Assembly (NCBI GenBank): GCA_910584795.1 | Contig: CAJUBZ010000005.1 | Location: 62,590 to 87,112 of the forward strand | Length of the DNA: 24,523 nucleotides | Source: an uncultured Eubacterium sp. | Lineage (GTDB): Bacteria > Bacillota > Clostridia > Lachnospirales > Lachnospiraceae | Direction of reading: 5' to 3' | Shown here: piece by piece, positions 1 through 7,030 of the stretch | Position numbering within the stretch: the stretch's first letter is position 1 | How the letters are laid out: each line of letters begins with the position of its first letter | Notes under the pieces: generated by a model | What the model was told of the DNA's origin: nothing | Seen by the model: the letters and a program-made list of their open reading frames with translations, nothing else | Databases searched by the model: none | Translations under genes and position numbers: made by a program

Positions 1-58
1 GAGAAGAAAGCAGCGAAGGAAATCCTTCGGATTTTCGAGCTGATGGCTGAACTGTTAC
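1..58. repeat. 3' end of a dispersed inverted-repeat element (partial)
   Basis: The 16 bases ATGGCTGAACTGTTAC at 43-58 are the exact reverse complement of the left end (3510-3525) of the complete element at 3510-3681. Upstream of it lies a perfect hairpin, CGAAGG (14-19) with CCTTCG (24-29). The left part of the element is outside the window. It ends 28 bases before the HAD gene, so it probably sits in that gene's leader. Positions 1-66 are also open in frame 1, but the match to a non-coding repeat argues against a protein. Confidence 0.6.
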
Positions 59-86
59 ATTCATAGATATATAGGATAAAAGCATT

Positions 87-737
87 ATGAAAAATTACAA
101 TGTAATTATTTTTGATTTGGACGGGACGCTTAGTGACTCGGGAGAAGGGATTACAAAATCGGTGCAATATGCACTAAAAAAATTAAATATTATAGAAGAA
201 GATTTACAGAATTTAAAGCATTTTGTAGGCCCTCCACTGAAAGCAGAATTTATAAAAACTTACCATTTAACAGAGGAGCAGGGAGCAGATGCAGTAAGAT
301 TTTATCGGGAACGATATATACCAACAGGAATATATGAGACGAGCCTGTATGAAGGAGTCAGAGAATTATTGGACAGACTGAAAGCAGATGAGAAAATAAT
401 TGCGATGGCAACATCCAAGCCACAGCCTTTAGCAGAAGAGGTTTTAAGATTTTTAGGCATTGCAGATTATTTTGATTTTGTTATGGGAGCTGATCTGATT
501 GGAGGAAAACAGAGCAAAGAGGATGTATTGAATGCACTGCTTGAGGTTTTACCGATAAAAGATAAATCACAGATGATAATGGTAGGAGATACAAGTTTTG
601 ACGTTTTAGGAGCAGCGTCTGTTGGTGTCAGTTGTATTGGTGTGACATATGGATATGGCAATAAGAAGGAGATGTCAGAGAATGGTGCTATTGCGGTTGT
701 GGATACTGCTTTGCAATTATTAGATTATATAGAGTAA
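87..737 (+). CDS. HAD-superfamily hydrolase, phosphoglycolate phosphatase-like
   Basis: A 216-residue soluble phosphatase of the HAD superfamily. Motif I is FDLDGT with nucleophile D10 and acid/base D12; motif II is the T/S of ATSKP (T109-S110); the motif III lysine lies around K141-K144; motif IV is MVGDTSFD with D168 and D172 as Mg2+ ligands. The helical cap inserted after motif I (about residues 16-80) is the C1 type of Gph/PpaX-like enzymes. The substrate cannot be read from sequence: phosphoglycolate, pyrophosphate or a nucleotide are all possible. Only 10 bases separate it from the next gene, so it is the first visible gene of a three-gene operon. The ribosome binding site is weak (AGGA about 10 bases upstream) and its promoter is not visible inside the window. 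Confidence 0.9.
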   Translation: MKNYNVIIFDLDGTLSDSGEGITKSVQYALKKLNIIEEDLQNLKHFVGPPLKAEFIKTYHLTEEQGADAVRFYRERYIPTGIYETSLYEGVRELLDRLKADEKIIAMATSKPQPLAEEVLRFLGIADYFDFVMGADLIGGKQSKEDVLNALLEVLPIKDKSQMIMVGDTSFDVLGAASVGVSCIGVTYGYGNKKEMSENGAIAVVDTALQLLDYIE

Positions 738-747
738 GGAGAGTATT

Positions 748-1671
748 TTGAAGAATACTGGTTTAGTAAAAAAAATATGGGGAGTGATTTACCCCATGCT
801 GATATACCTTGGAATTCAAATACTGTTAATCAATGTAATACAGACAGTATGTGCTGCATATTGGTATTTTAATGGATTTACTTCCATGGAAGAAATAAAT
901 ATACTTATTGCACAGACATTGCATGGCAAGGAATTGGTGTTAACAATGATGTCAGCATTGATTACAATTCCGATATTAATTATTTTTATGAAGAAAGATA
1001 TTGAACATAAAAAAGTAGCCCATACTTATAAGAAATTTGAATTGAGTAATCGATGGTTGTATCTGTTAATTCTTCCTTTTGGTTTTTTTAATATGGAATG
1101 GGCAAATATGTTTGTATCTGTTTTACAGATGTTTATGCCAAAGTTTATGATTGAATCATACAGTGGGGCAGAAAATGTAATTTATGGCAGCAGTGTGGCA
1201 GTACAGTTTCTTGCAGCTGGATTTGCAGCTCCGGTTGTTGAAGAATTGATTTTTAGAGGGCTTATATATAAGCGGTTAAAAGATCTTGTTAATATTAGAT
1301 GGGCAGCTATTTTATCCGCAGCATTGTTTGGGGTATTTCATGGTAACTGGGTGCAGGCACCTTATGCGATTATTATTGGATTGGTAGCAGTTTTTGTATA
1401 TGAAAAGTATAAGTCTATTACTGCACCGATTTTATTGCATATGACAGCAAACATTGCATCAGTTGGAATATCATATATAGCACAAAAAATAAACGAAACA
1501 CAGAATATCAGTACACAACAGTTTTCAGATTGGTATATTTTAAAAGCAATTTCCATATCGATGTTAAACTTTTTTGCATTAGCAGTGATAATGGGAATTA
1601 TAATAAATAAGATAGTAAAGCCGAAGGAGGTAGGGGATGAAAATATTAACAGTAGCAATTCCATGTTATAA
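748..1671 (+). CDS. CPBP family intramembrane glutamic endopeptidase
   Basis: A 307-residue polytopic membrane protein of the CPBP (Abi/CaaX protease-like) family. The defining motifs are present: EELIFRG at 165-171 (E165, E166, R170), FGVFHGN with H198, and HMTAN with H231 and N235. Hydrophobic segments lie near residues 13-35, 65-80, 103-125, 150-162, 185-197, 205-217 and 265-290. The start is TTG at 748, chosen because TAAGGAGAG lies at the correct distance upstream. Relatives cleave prenylated proteins or process bacteriocin-type peptides, but no peptide gene is visible here, so the substrate is unknown. The last 35 bases overlap the start of the glycosyltransferase gene in another frame, which suggests translational coupling. 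Confidence 0.9.
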   Translation: MKNTGLVKKIWGVIYPMLIYLGIQILLINVIQTVCAAYWYFNGFTSMEEINILIAQTLHGKELVLTMMSALITIPILIIFMKKDIEHKKVAHTYKKFELSNRWLYLLILPFGFFNMEWANMFVSVLQMFMPKFMIESYSGAENVIYGSSVAVQFLAAGFAAPVVEELIFRGLIYKRLKDLVNIRWAAILSAALFGVFHGNWVQAPYAIIIGLVAVFVYEKYKSITAPILLHMTANIASVGISYIAQKINETQNISTQQFSDWYILKAISISMLNFFALAVIMGIIINKIVKPKEVGDENINSSNSML

Positions 1672-2650
1672 TTCACAGGAATATATGGAAAAAAGTATTC
1701 GCAGTGCATTAAATGGAGGAGACAGAGTTGAAATCATTATTGTAGATGATGGTTCAACAGATGATACATTAAAAATTGCCAGAAAGTATCAGGAGAAGTT
1801 TCCTAATATTGTTAAAGTGGTACATCAGGAAAATGGGGGTCATGGAGAGGCAGTAAACACAGGAATAAAAAATGCGACAGGATTGTATTTTAAAGTGTTA
1901 GACAGTGATGATTGTCTTGGGAAGAAGGCATTGACAAAAGTATTAGATTTATTGGAAGATATGATTTCAAAAGATGCAGGATTAGATATGCTGATATCTA
2001 ATTATATGTATGATAAACAGGGAGTGAAACATAAAAAGATTATGAAATATAAACGGGCTATGCCTGTTGGAAAGATGTTTGGCTGGAATGAATTGCGGTT
2101 TGGTAAAACACAGTATCTGTTAATGCATTCCGTTATTTATAGAACTAAAGTATTAAGAGAGTGTGGCATGGTGCTTCCAAAACATACATTCTATGTTGAC
2201 AATATTTATGTATTTCAGCCATTGCCATATGTAAAAAATATTTATTATCTGGATGTTTGTCTATACAAATATTTTATTGGAAGAGATGATCAATCAGTAC
2301 ATGAATCTGTTATGATTAAAAGGCTTGATCAACAATATCGTGTTACGAGATTAATGCTGGATATATATAATAAATCTGATATTCCTCATCAAAATACAGA
2401 TGATGCCATGGTACATTATTTTGATATGATGATGTGCGTATCCTCTATATTGTCTATTTTAGAGGGGTCAAAACAGCGATTAGAGGATAAAGAAAAATTA
2501 TGGGATGAATTAAAGATAAGTAATCCGGAGCTATATCGGAAAGTTCGAAAATCTGTTCTTGGAATAACGATGAATTTACCAGGGAAAGTAGGAAGAAAGT
2601 GTTCTGTAATTGGATATAGCATCACACAGAAATTCTTTGGATTCAACTAA
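1637..2650 (+). CDS. Family 2 glycosyltransferase
   Basis: A 337-residue GT-A fold glycosyltransferase. The N-terminus has the family signature: TVAIPCYNSQEY, then IIIVDDGSTDD with the nucleotide-binding D37-D38, then ENGGHGEAVNTGI, then VLDSDD with the metal-binding D89-x-D91. The C-terminal 130 residues are mostly helical and have no transmembrane segment, so the enzyme is cytoplasmic or peripheral. It probably adds a sugar to a lipid or surface polysaccharide; donor and acceptor are not predictable. It has a strong ribosome binding site (AAGGAGG) located inside the upstream protease gene and is the last gene of the operon, ending just before a strong terminator. Confidence 0.9.
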   Translation: MKILTVAIPCYNSQEYMEKSIRSALNGGDRVEIIIVDDGSTDDTLKIARKYQEKFPNIVKVVHQENGGHGEAVNTGIKNATGLYFKVLDSDDCLGKKALTKVLDLLEDMISKDAGLDMLISNYMYDKQGVKHKKIMKYKRAMPVGKMFGWNELRFGKTQYLLMHSVIYRTKVLRECGMVLPKHTFYVDNIYVFQPLPYVKNIYYLDVCLYKYFIGRDDQSVHESVMIKRLDQQYRVTRLMLDIYNKSDIPHQNTDDAMVHYFDMMMCVSSILSILEGSKQRLEDKEKLWDELKISNPELYRKVRKSVLGITMNLPGKVGRKCSVIGYSITQKFFGFN

Positions 2651-2661
2651 ATAATATATAT

Positions 2662-2697
2662 AAAACTGAGATTTTAATATTATAAAATCTCAGTTTT
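2662..2697. terminator. Bidirectional intrinsic terminator between convergent genes
   Basis: A perfect 15-bp stem: AAAACTGAGATTTTA (2662-2676) with TAAAATCTCAGTTTT (2683-2697) and a 6-base loop. On the + strand it is followed by ATTTTTTT, ending the HAD/CPBP/GT2 operon. On the - strand it directly abuts the PAP2 stop codon, whose TAA is the first part of the stem. Confidence 0.85.
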
Positions 2698-3421
2698 ATT
2701 TTTTTCGTTTATTTAAGAAATATAACACCTGATGCTGTTTCGGGTCCTTGATTTTTGGGGCGGGAAAAGTAACTTTGGCAAACCACCATTTAAATACAAC
2801 AAAATATAGTACGAATGCTAAAAGAATACCTGCAAAAACATCAATTGCAGAGTGCTGTTTTAGAAACATCGTAGACAGACAAATTAAAACAGATAATATA
2901 AGTGATATTTTCTTAATATGCTGCCTAGGGTGCAATTCTTTCATATGAGGACTTTTTACAAGGCAAATATGTGCACTGATTGTTGCAAAAACATGAATAC
3001 TGGGGCAGACATTCGTAGGTGTGTCATTACTATAAAGGAAATGAACCAGATCTACTAGCAGATTTTCTCTTCCTATATTTGATAGTCTAAGATTGAGTCC
3101 ATTTGGATATATGCTGCATACTAGTAGAGCAATAGTCATACCGGTAAATTCATATGCACAAAGACGATAAAATTCATTTTTAGAATGATAAAATAAAAAA
3201 ACAAATACGGCGGGAATATATAAAAACCACAAAAGATATGGAATTACAAACCATTCGCAGAATGGAATGATATCATCCAAAGCACAGTGAATAATATGTA
3301 ATCCGGAATAATCAGCCGGTATTAGTGTTTCTAATAATATGAACCATGGCATATAAATGAAAACGTAAAGTAATGGCCATGCGTGTTTGTACTTACGAAG
3401 TTCTTTTCTTAGTTTGTTCAT
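2696..3421 (-). CDS. PAP2 superfamily membrane phosphatase
   Basis: A 241-residue integral membrane protein with about six hydrophobic segments (roughly 15-33, 60-78, 93-103, 143-153, 170-187, 194-211). It carries two of the three PAP2 phosphatase motifs: CPSIH at 139-143 and S-x(6)-H-x(3)-D (S183, H190, D194 in KQHSAID). The classical first motif KX6RP is not obvious; only a degenerate NLRLSNIGREN stretch is seen. PAP2 proteins dephosphorylate lipid phosphates such as phosphatidate or undecaprenyl pyrophosphate, or transfer inositol phosphate; which applies here is unknown. It is transcribed alone, convergent with the upstream operon, and has AAGGTGA about 5 bases before its ATG. It could serve glycolipid synthesis with the adjacent glycosyltransferase, but that is only inferred from proximity. 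Confidence 0.85.
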   Translation of the reverse strand: MNKLRKELRKYKHAWPLLYVFIYMPWFILLETLIPADYSGLHIIHCALDDIIPFCEWFVIPYLLWFLYIPAVFVFLFYHSKNEFYRLCAYEFTGMTIALLVCSIYPNGLNLRLSNIGRENLLVDLVHFLYSNDTPTNVCPSIHVFATISAHICLVKSPHMKELHPRQHIKKISLILSVLICLSTMFLKQHSAIDVFAGILLAFVLYFVVFKWWFAKVTFPAPKIKDPKQHQVLYFLNKRKK

Positions 3422-3491
3422 AAGTCACCTTCATTCAGTATAGTAAAATGTATGAAACTATTATAAAATCCCACACAAAGATAGAAAAATC

Positions 3492-3500
3492 TGGTACAAT
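3492..3500 (+). promoter_or_regulatory. Extended -10 promoter-like site upstream of the repeat element and tex
   Basis: TGGTACAAT matches the extended -10 consensus TGnTAtAAT at five of six -10 positions. No good -35 is seen 17 bases upstream. Transcription would start near 3506-3508, almost exactly at the left end of the inverted-repeat element, making that element the beginning of the tex leader RNA. Confidence 0.4.
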
Positions 3501-3509
3501 AGTTTTGGT

Positions 3510-3681
3510 GTAACAGTTCAGCCATAAAAATATCAATATGACGAAAAGACTGTTTATAGGATTTTTCGGATATATTGATATTTTTATGTGCTAAATGCCC
3601 ATATATGAGTAAAACTCATCTGCAAAGCAGATGTAAAGTGACGAAGTCACTGTTTTGCGAATGCATGGGTTGAACTGTTAC
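3510..3681. repeat. 172-bp hairpin-rich element with inverted terminal repeats
   Basis: The ends GTAACAGTTCAGCC (3510-3523) and GGTTGAACTGTTAC (3668-3681) are inverted repeats with 13 of 14 matches. Inside are a 17-bp perfect stem (3523-3539 with 3572-3588), extended by CGAAAA/TTTTCG, and three hairpins in series with RAA triloops: ATGAGT-AAA-ACTCAT (3605-3619), CATCTGC-AAA-GCAGATG (3617-3633, sharing three bases with the previous one) and AGTGAC-GAA-GTCACT (3637-3651). There is no open reading frame of note and no clear target-site duplication. This accounts for most of the 318-base gene-free stretch between the PAP2 gene and tex. It could be a MITE-like element, a structured leader RNA, or both. 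Confidence 0.7.
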
Positions 3682-3751
3682 GTTGTGTTCAAAAAAAGTA
3701 TAACATAGAAAATATAAAAAATAAATTAAATTCAGAGAAATGGAGACAGAA

Positions 3752-5887
3752 ATGAACATTAATCAGTTAATTGCAGAAGAACTGCAGGTGAAGGTGTGGC
3801 AGGTGGATGCCGCAGTGCAGTTAATCGATGAAGGAAATACAATTCCTTTTATTGCAAGATATCGAAAGCCGGTTACAGGAGAGTTAAATGATGAACAGTT
3901 AAGAATTTTGGATGAACGGTTAAAATATCTGCGTAATCTAGAGGAGAAGAAAGAGACGGTGATTGCTTCTATTGAAGAACAGGGCAAGATGACTCCGGAA
4001 CTGCTGCAGAAGATTCAGGAAGCTCAGACAATTGTTGCGGTGGATGACATTTACAGACCTTATAGACCGAAAAGAAAAACAAGGGCTACAGAAGCAAAAG
4101 CAAAAGGTCTAGAACCTCTTGCTAATATATTTATATTACAAAAAAGCACCAAAACTCCGGAGCAGGAAGCTGAAGCATATATAGATGAGGAAAAAGGAGT
4201 TATGTCTGTCGAAGAGGCAGTACAGGGAGCAAAAGATATTATTGCAGAAATGGTATCAGATAATGCAGAATTTCGAAATGCAATCAGGAATACTGTTATG
4301 AGACATGGGGATATTGTCTCTAAGGCGAAAGATGAAGAAGCGAAAACTCCTTATGAAAATTATTATGATTATACAGAGGCAGTCAGTAAAATACCGGGAC
4401 ATAGAATTTTAGCAATTAATAGGGCAGAGAAAGAAAAAGTTATTTCAGTTAAAGTAGAAATGCCGGATGACAATATTATTATGGCTTTAAATAAATCTGT
4501 TATAGTAGGAATATCTAATTTTACACAAGTTTTAAAAGAGGCGATAGAGGATGGATACCAGCGGTTAATTAAGCCGGCTATTGAACGGGAAATAAGAAAT
4601 ACATTAACTGAAAAAGCAGAAGATGGTGCCATTACTGTGTTTGGACAGAATTTAAAGCAGCTGCTCATGCAGCCCCCAATTGCAGGGAGAACAGTGCTTG
4701 GATGGGATCCGGCTTTTCGAACCGGCTGTAAACTGGCGGTAGTAGATGAAACAGGAAAAGTATTATACACAACAGTTATTTTTCCAACAGCGCCACAGAA
4801 TAAGATAGAAGAGTCAAAAAAGACAGTGATTGATATTATTGCAAAATACAATGTAAGTCTGATTTCTTTGGGAAATGGTACAGCATCAAGGGAATCTGAG
4901 GCAGTTGTGGTTGATATAATTAAGCAATGTCCGACAAAGGTAGAGTACATTATCGTAAATGAAGCGGGGGCATCGGTATATTCTGCAAGTAAATTAGCAA
5001 CAGAAGAATTTCCAAATTTTGATGTGGGACAGAGAAGTGCCGCATCTATGGCAAGAAGGCTTCAGGACCCCTTGGCAGAACTTGTAAAGATAGAACCAAA
5101 GGCAATTGGTGTTGGACAATATCAGCATGATATGAATCAAAAGAAACTGGATGTAACATTAGGAAATGTAGTGGAAGACTGTGTTAATAACGTAGGGGTA
5201 GATTTAAATACAGCTTCAGCGCCGCTTTTAGAGTATGTTTCGGGAATTAATAAAACTTTAGCAAAAAATATTGTGGCATATCGTGAAGAGAATGGTCAGT
5301 TTGCAAGTAGAAAAGAATTATTGAAGGTATCAAAGCTCGGCCCGAAAGCTTTTGAGCAGTGTGCAGGTTTTTTAAGAATAAGAGATGGAAAAGAACCTCT
5401 TGATTATACAAGTGTCCATCCTGAGAGTTATACAGCAGCGAAAGCATTATTGAAGAAATATGGGTTTACAACTAGGGACATTGTATCAGGAGATGTGAAA
5501 CTGTCCAAGGAAATAAAGGATTTCAATGAGGTTTCAGAGGAAATAGGAACAGATGCAATTACGTTAAAAGATATGATCTCTGAAATAGAAAAGCCGGGAC
5601 GTGACCCAAGAGATGAAATGCCAAAACCGATTTTGAAGAGTGATGTTTTGGATTTTAATGACTTAAAAGAAGGATTGGAACTAAACGGAACTGTACGGAA
5701 TGTAATTGATTTTGGTGCCTTTGTAGATATTGGAGTACATCAGGATGGACTGGTACATATATCGGAGATGAGTGATAAGTTTATAAAGCATCCATTGGAT
5801 GTTGTTGCAGTAGGAGATGTAGTGAAAGTCAGAGTATTAAGTGTTGATAAAGATAGAAAACGTATCCAATTGACAATGAAAATTTAA
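3752..5887 (+). CDS. tex: Tex family S1 RNA-binding transcription accessory protein
   Basis: A 711-residue cytoplasmic Tex protein. Domains in order: the helical Tex N-terminal region with the family signature IPFIARYRK near residue 33; a YqgF/RNase H-like domain beginning at GRTVLGWDPAFRTGC near 315; a helix-hairpin-helix pair around 480-560 (LNTASAPLLEYVSGI and SKLGPKAFEQCAGF); and a C-terminal S1 domain from about 640 (GTVRNVIDFGAFVDIGV) to the end. The family binds RNA and associates with the transcription and ribosome machinery. An upstream ATG at 3740 gives four more residues, but GGAG at 3742-3745 is well placed for ATG 3752, so I chose the shorter form. The gene is alone between the repeat element and a bidirectional terminator. 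Full length for the family. Confidence 0.93.
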   Translation: MNINQLIAEELQVKVWQVDAAVQLIDEGNTIPFIARYRKPVTGELNDEQLRILDERLKYLRNLEEKKETVIASIEEQGKMTPELLQKIQEAQTIVAVDDIYRPYRPKRKTRATEAKAKGLEPLANIFILQKSTKTPEQEAEAYIDEEKGVMSVEEAVQGAKDIIAEMVSDNAEFRNAIRNTVMRHGDIVSKAKDEEAKTPYENYYDYTEAVSKIPGHRILAINRAEKEKVISVKVEMPDDNIIMALNKSVIVGISNFTQVLKEAIEDGYQRLIKPAIEREIRNTLTEKAEDGAITVFGQNLKQLLMQPPIAGRTVLGWDPAFRTGCKLAVVDETGKVLYTTVIFPTAPQNKIEESKKTVIDIIAKYNVSLISLGNGTASRESEAVVVDIIKQCPTKVEYIIVNEAGASVYSASKLATEEFPNFDVGQRSAASMARRLQDPLAELVKIEPKAIGVGQYQHDMNQKKLDVTLGNVVEDCVNNVGVDLNTASAPLLEYVSGINKTLAKNIVAYREENGQFASRKELLKVSKLGPKAFEQCAGFLRIRDGKEPLDYTSVHPESYTAAKALLKKYGFTTRDIVSGDVKLSKEIKDFNEVSEEIGTDAITLKDMISEIEKPGRDPRDEMPKPILKSDVLDFNDLKEGLELNGTVRNVIDFGAFVDIGVHQDGLVHISEMSDKFIKHPLDVVAVGDVVKVRVLSVDKDRKRIQLTMKI

Positions 5888-5905
5888 AATAAGATTTGTA
5901 AAGTA

Positions 5906-5937
5906 AAAACTGGTTTAGAAATTTCTAAACCAGTTTT
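5906..5937. terminator. Bidirectional terminator overlapping the 3' end of the lysR gene
   Basis: A perfect 16-bp palindromic stem: AAAACTGGTTTAGAAA followed at once by its complement, with T-runs on both sides (TTTTTTG on +; TTTTTACTTT on -). It ends tex on the + strand. On the - strand the stem covers the stop codon and the last codons of the LysR gene (N-W-F-R-N-F), so this sequence is both coding and terminator. Confidence 0.85.
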
Positions 5938-6772
5938 TTGTAAATTCAAGAAATTGTGATGCCTGAGAGCTTAAAATCTTTTCTTTGTTCCAGGCAATTA
6001 CAAGAGTACGATAGGCCTTTTCTTTTAATTTAATAATTTTGTACTTCTCAGAAGCCTGAATTTCAAAAAGTTTTTCAGGCATAAGAGCTATTCCTTTATT
6101 TTTTGTAATCATATACCGGATTGCCTGATAGTCAGCAGTTTCAAAAACGACGCCAGGGGTAAAACCACCTTCACGTCTGCAATATTCATCTGTAAAATCT
6201 CTTAAGTTAATAGACTTGTAATAGGCAATATACGGATAGTCTGCTAAATCACGGATACTTAGTTCATGAAATGTGCATAGAGGATGTTCTTTTGATACAA
6301 CAAGAACAATTTCATCTTCCATTAGTTTTTCATAATTGTAACAACTCATATCATCAAATAACTGCATAAAAGTAAAGTCATAACTGTTTTGTGTATTATT
6401 GGTAATCTGATTTACGGATGATACAAAAATATCTTTGGTTGATGTAAGGAAATCTGCTGTCAACATAGAAATGAAACGGTTTCCGGCCTGAATATATATT
6501 GAAATGCTGGATTGTATCGGTGTTTTGAAATGTTGGATTCCGTCATCAATATTTAAAAGAGCAGCATTAACTTTCTCATAAAAGTATTTCCCGTTTTCGT
6601 TTAAAGAAATTTTCTTCCCATTTCTGTCAAAAAGCCGTACGCCTAATTCCTGTTCTAATTTATGAATCGTTTTGCTAATCGAAGGCTGGGGAACTAAATT
6701 CTTTTCTGCAACTTTGGAAAAGTTCTCTAATTCAGCAGCGTCGCGAAAATATCTTAATTGTAATAATTCCAT
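5915..6772 (-). CDS. LysR family transcriptional regulator
   Basis: A 285-residue LysR-type regulator. The N-terminal winged helix-turn-helix is typical (LQLRYFRDAAELENFSKVAEK, then QPSISKTIHKLEQELGVRLFDR within residues 5-60), followed by the linker helix and a periplasmic-binding-like effector domain (about 90-280). The effector ligand is unknown. The ribosome binding site AGGAGG is strong. A TATAAT at 6800-6805 (- strand) with TTGCTC 15 bases further up could be its promoter. It is divergent from the secreted SGNH/discoidin pair across a 258-base region holding an 11-bp inverted repeat; LysR proteins often control the divergent gene, so regulation of that pair is a reasonable but untested inference. 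Confidence 0.92.
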   Translation of the reverse strand: MELLQLRYFRDAAELENFSKVAEKNLVPQPSISKTIHKLEQELGVRLFDRNGKKISLNENGKYFYEKVNAALLNIDDGIQHFKTPIQSSISIYIQAGNRFISMLTADFLTSTKDIFVSSVNQITNNTQNSYDFTFMQLFDDMSCYNYEKLMEDEIVLVVSKEHPLCTFHELSIRDLADYPYIAYYKSINLRDFTDEYCRREGGFTPGVVFETADYQAIRYMITKNKGIALMPEKLFEIQASEKYKIIKLKEKAYRTLVIAWNKEKILSSQASQFLEFTKNWFRNF

Positions 6773-6884
6773 AAAACCTCCTGATTTTTAAAAATATTTA
6801 TTATATCGATAATAATATAAGAGCAAAAATAAATCAATCCCTTTGGATATATGTAAAATAAGGAAAATGAAACGTTTTTTATAC

Positions 6885-6912
6885 ATGTATATACCTTATA
6901 GGGTATATACAT
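6885..6912. promoter_or_regulatory. Inverted repeat in the lysR/esterase divergent region (candidate operator)
   Basis: ATGTATATACC (6885-6895) and GGTATATACAT (6902-6912) are a perfect 11-bp inverted repeat with a 6-base spacer, about 112 bases from the LysR start and 118 from the esterase start. There is no T-run, so it is not a terminator. Its symmetry and position suit a dimeric regulator such as the adjacent LysR. Confidence 0.5.
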
Positions 6913-7030
6913 ATAACGTAATGTGTATTTCAATATAAAGTATATTTTTACTAAAATATATAGTATAAAGGAATTAAATGAAATCGTGACAACTATTGTA
7001 TGAGATAAGATAAACTGCAGGGGAGAATCT

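Noticed and set aside
1..66. C-terminal end of a protein entering from the left
   Set aside because: The frame is open to a TAG at 64-66, but the stretch carries a perfect hairpin and the 16-nt terminus of the dispersed element, so it is more likely repeat DNA. It cannot be settled without upstream sequence.
3510..3681. 6S RNA or another known structured RNA
   Set aside because: Length and closing stem are suggestive, but the terminus is repeated elsewhere in the window and I recognise no conserved 6S features, so I describe it as a repeat element instead.
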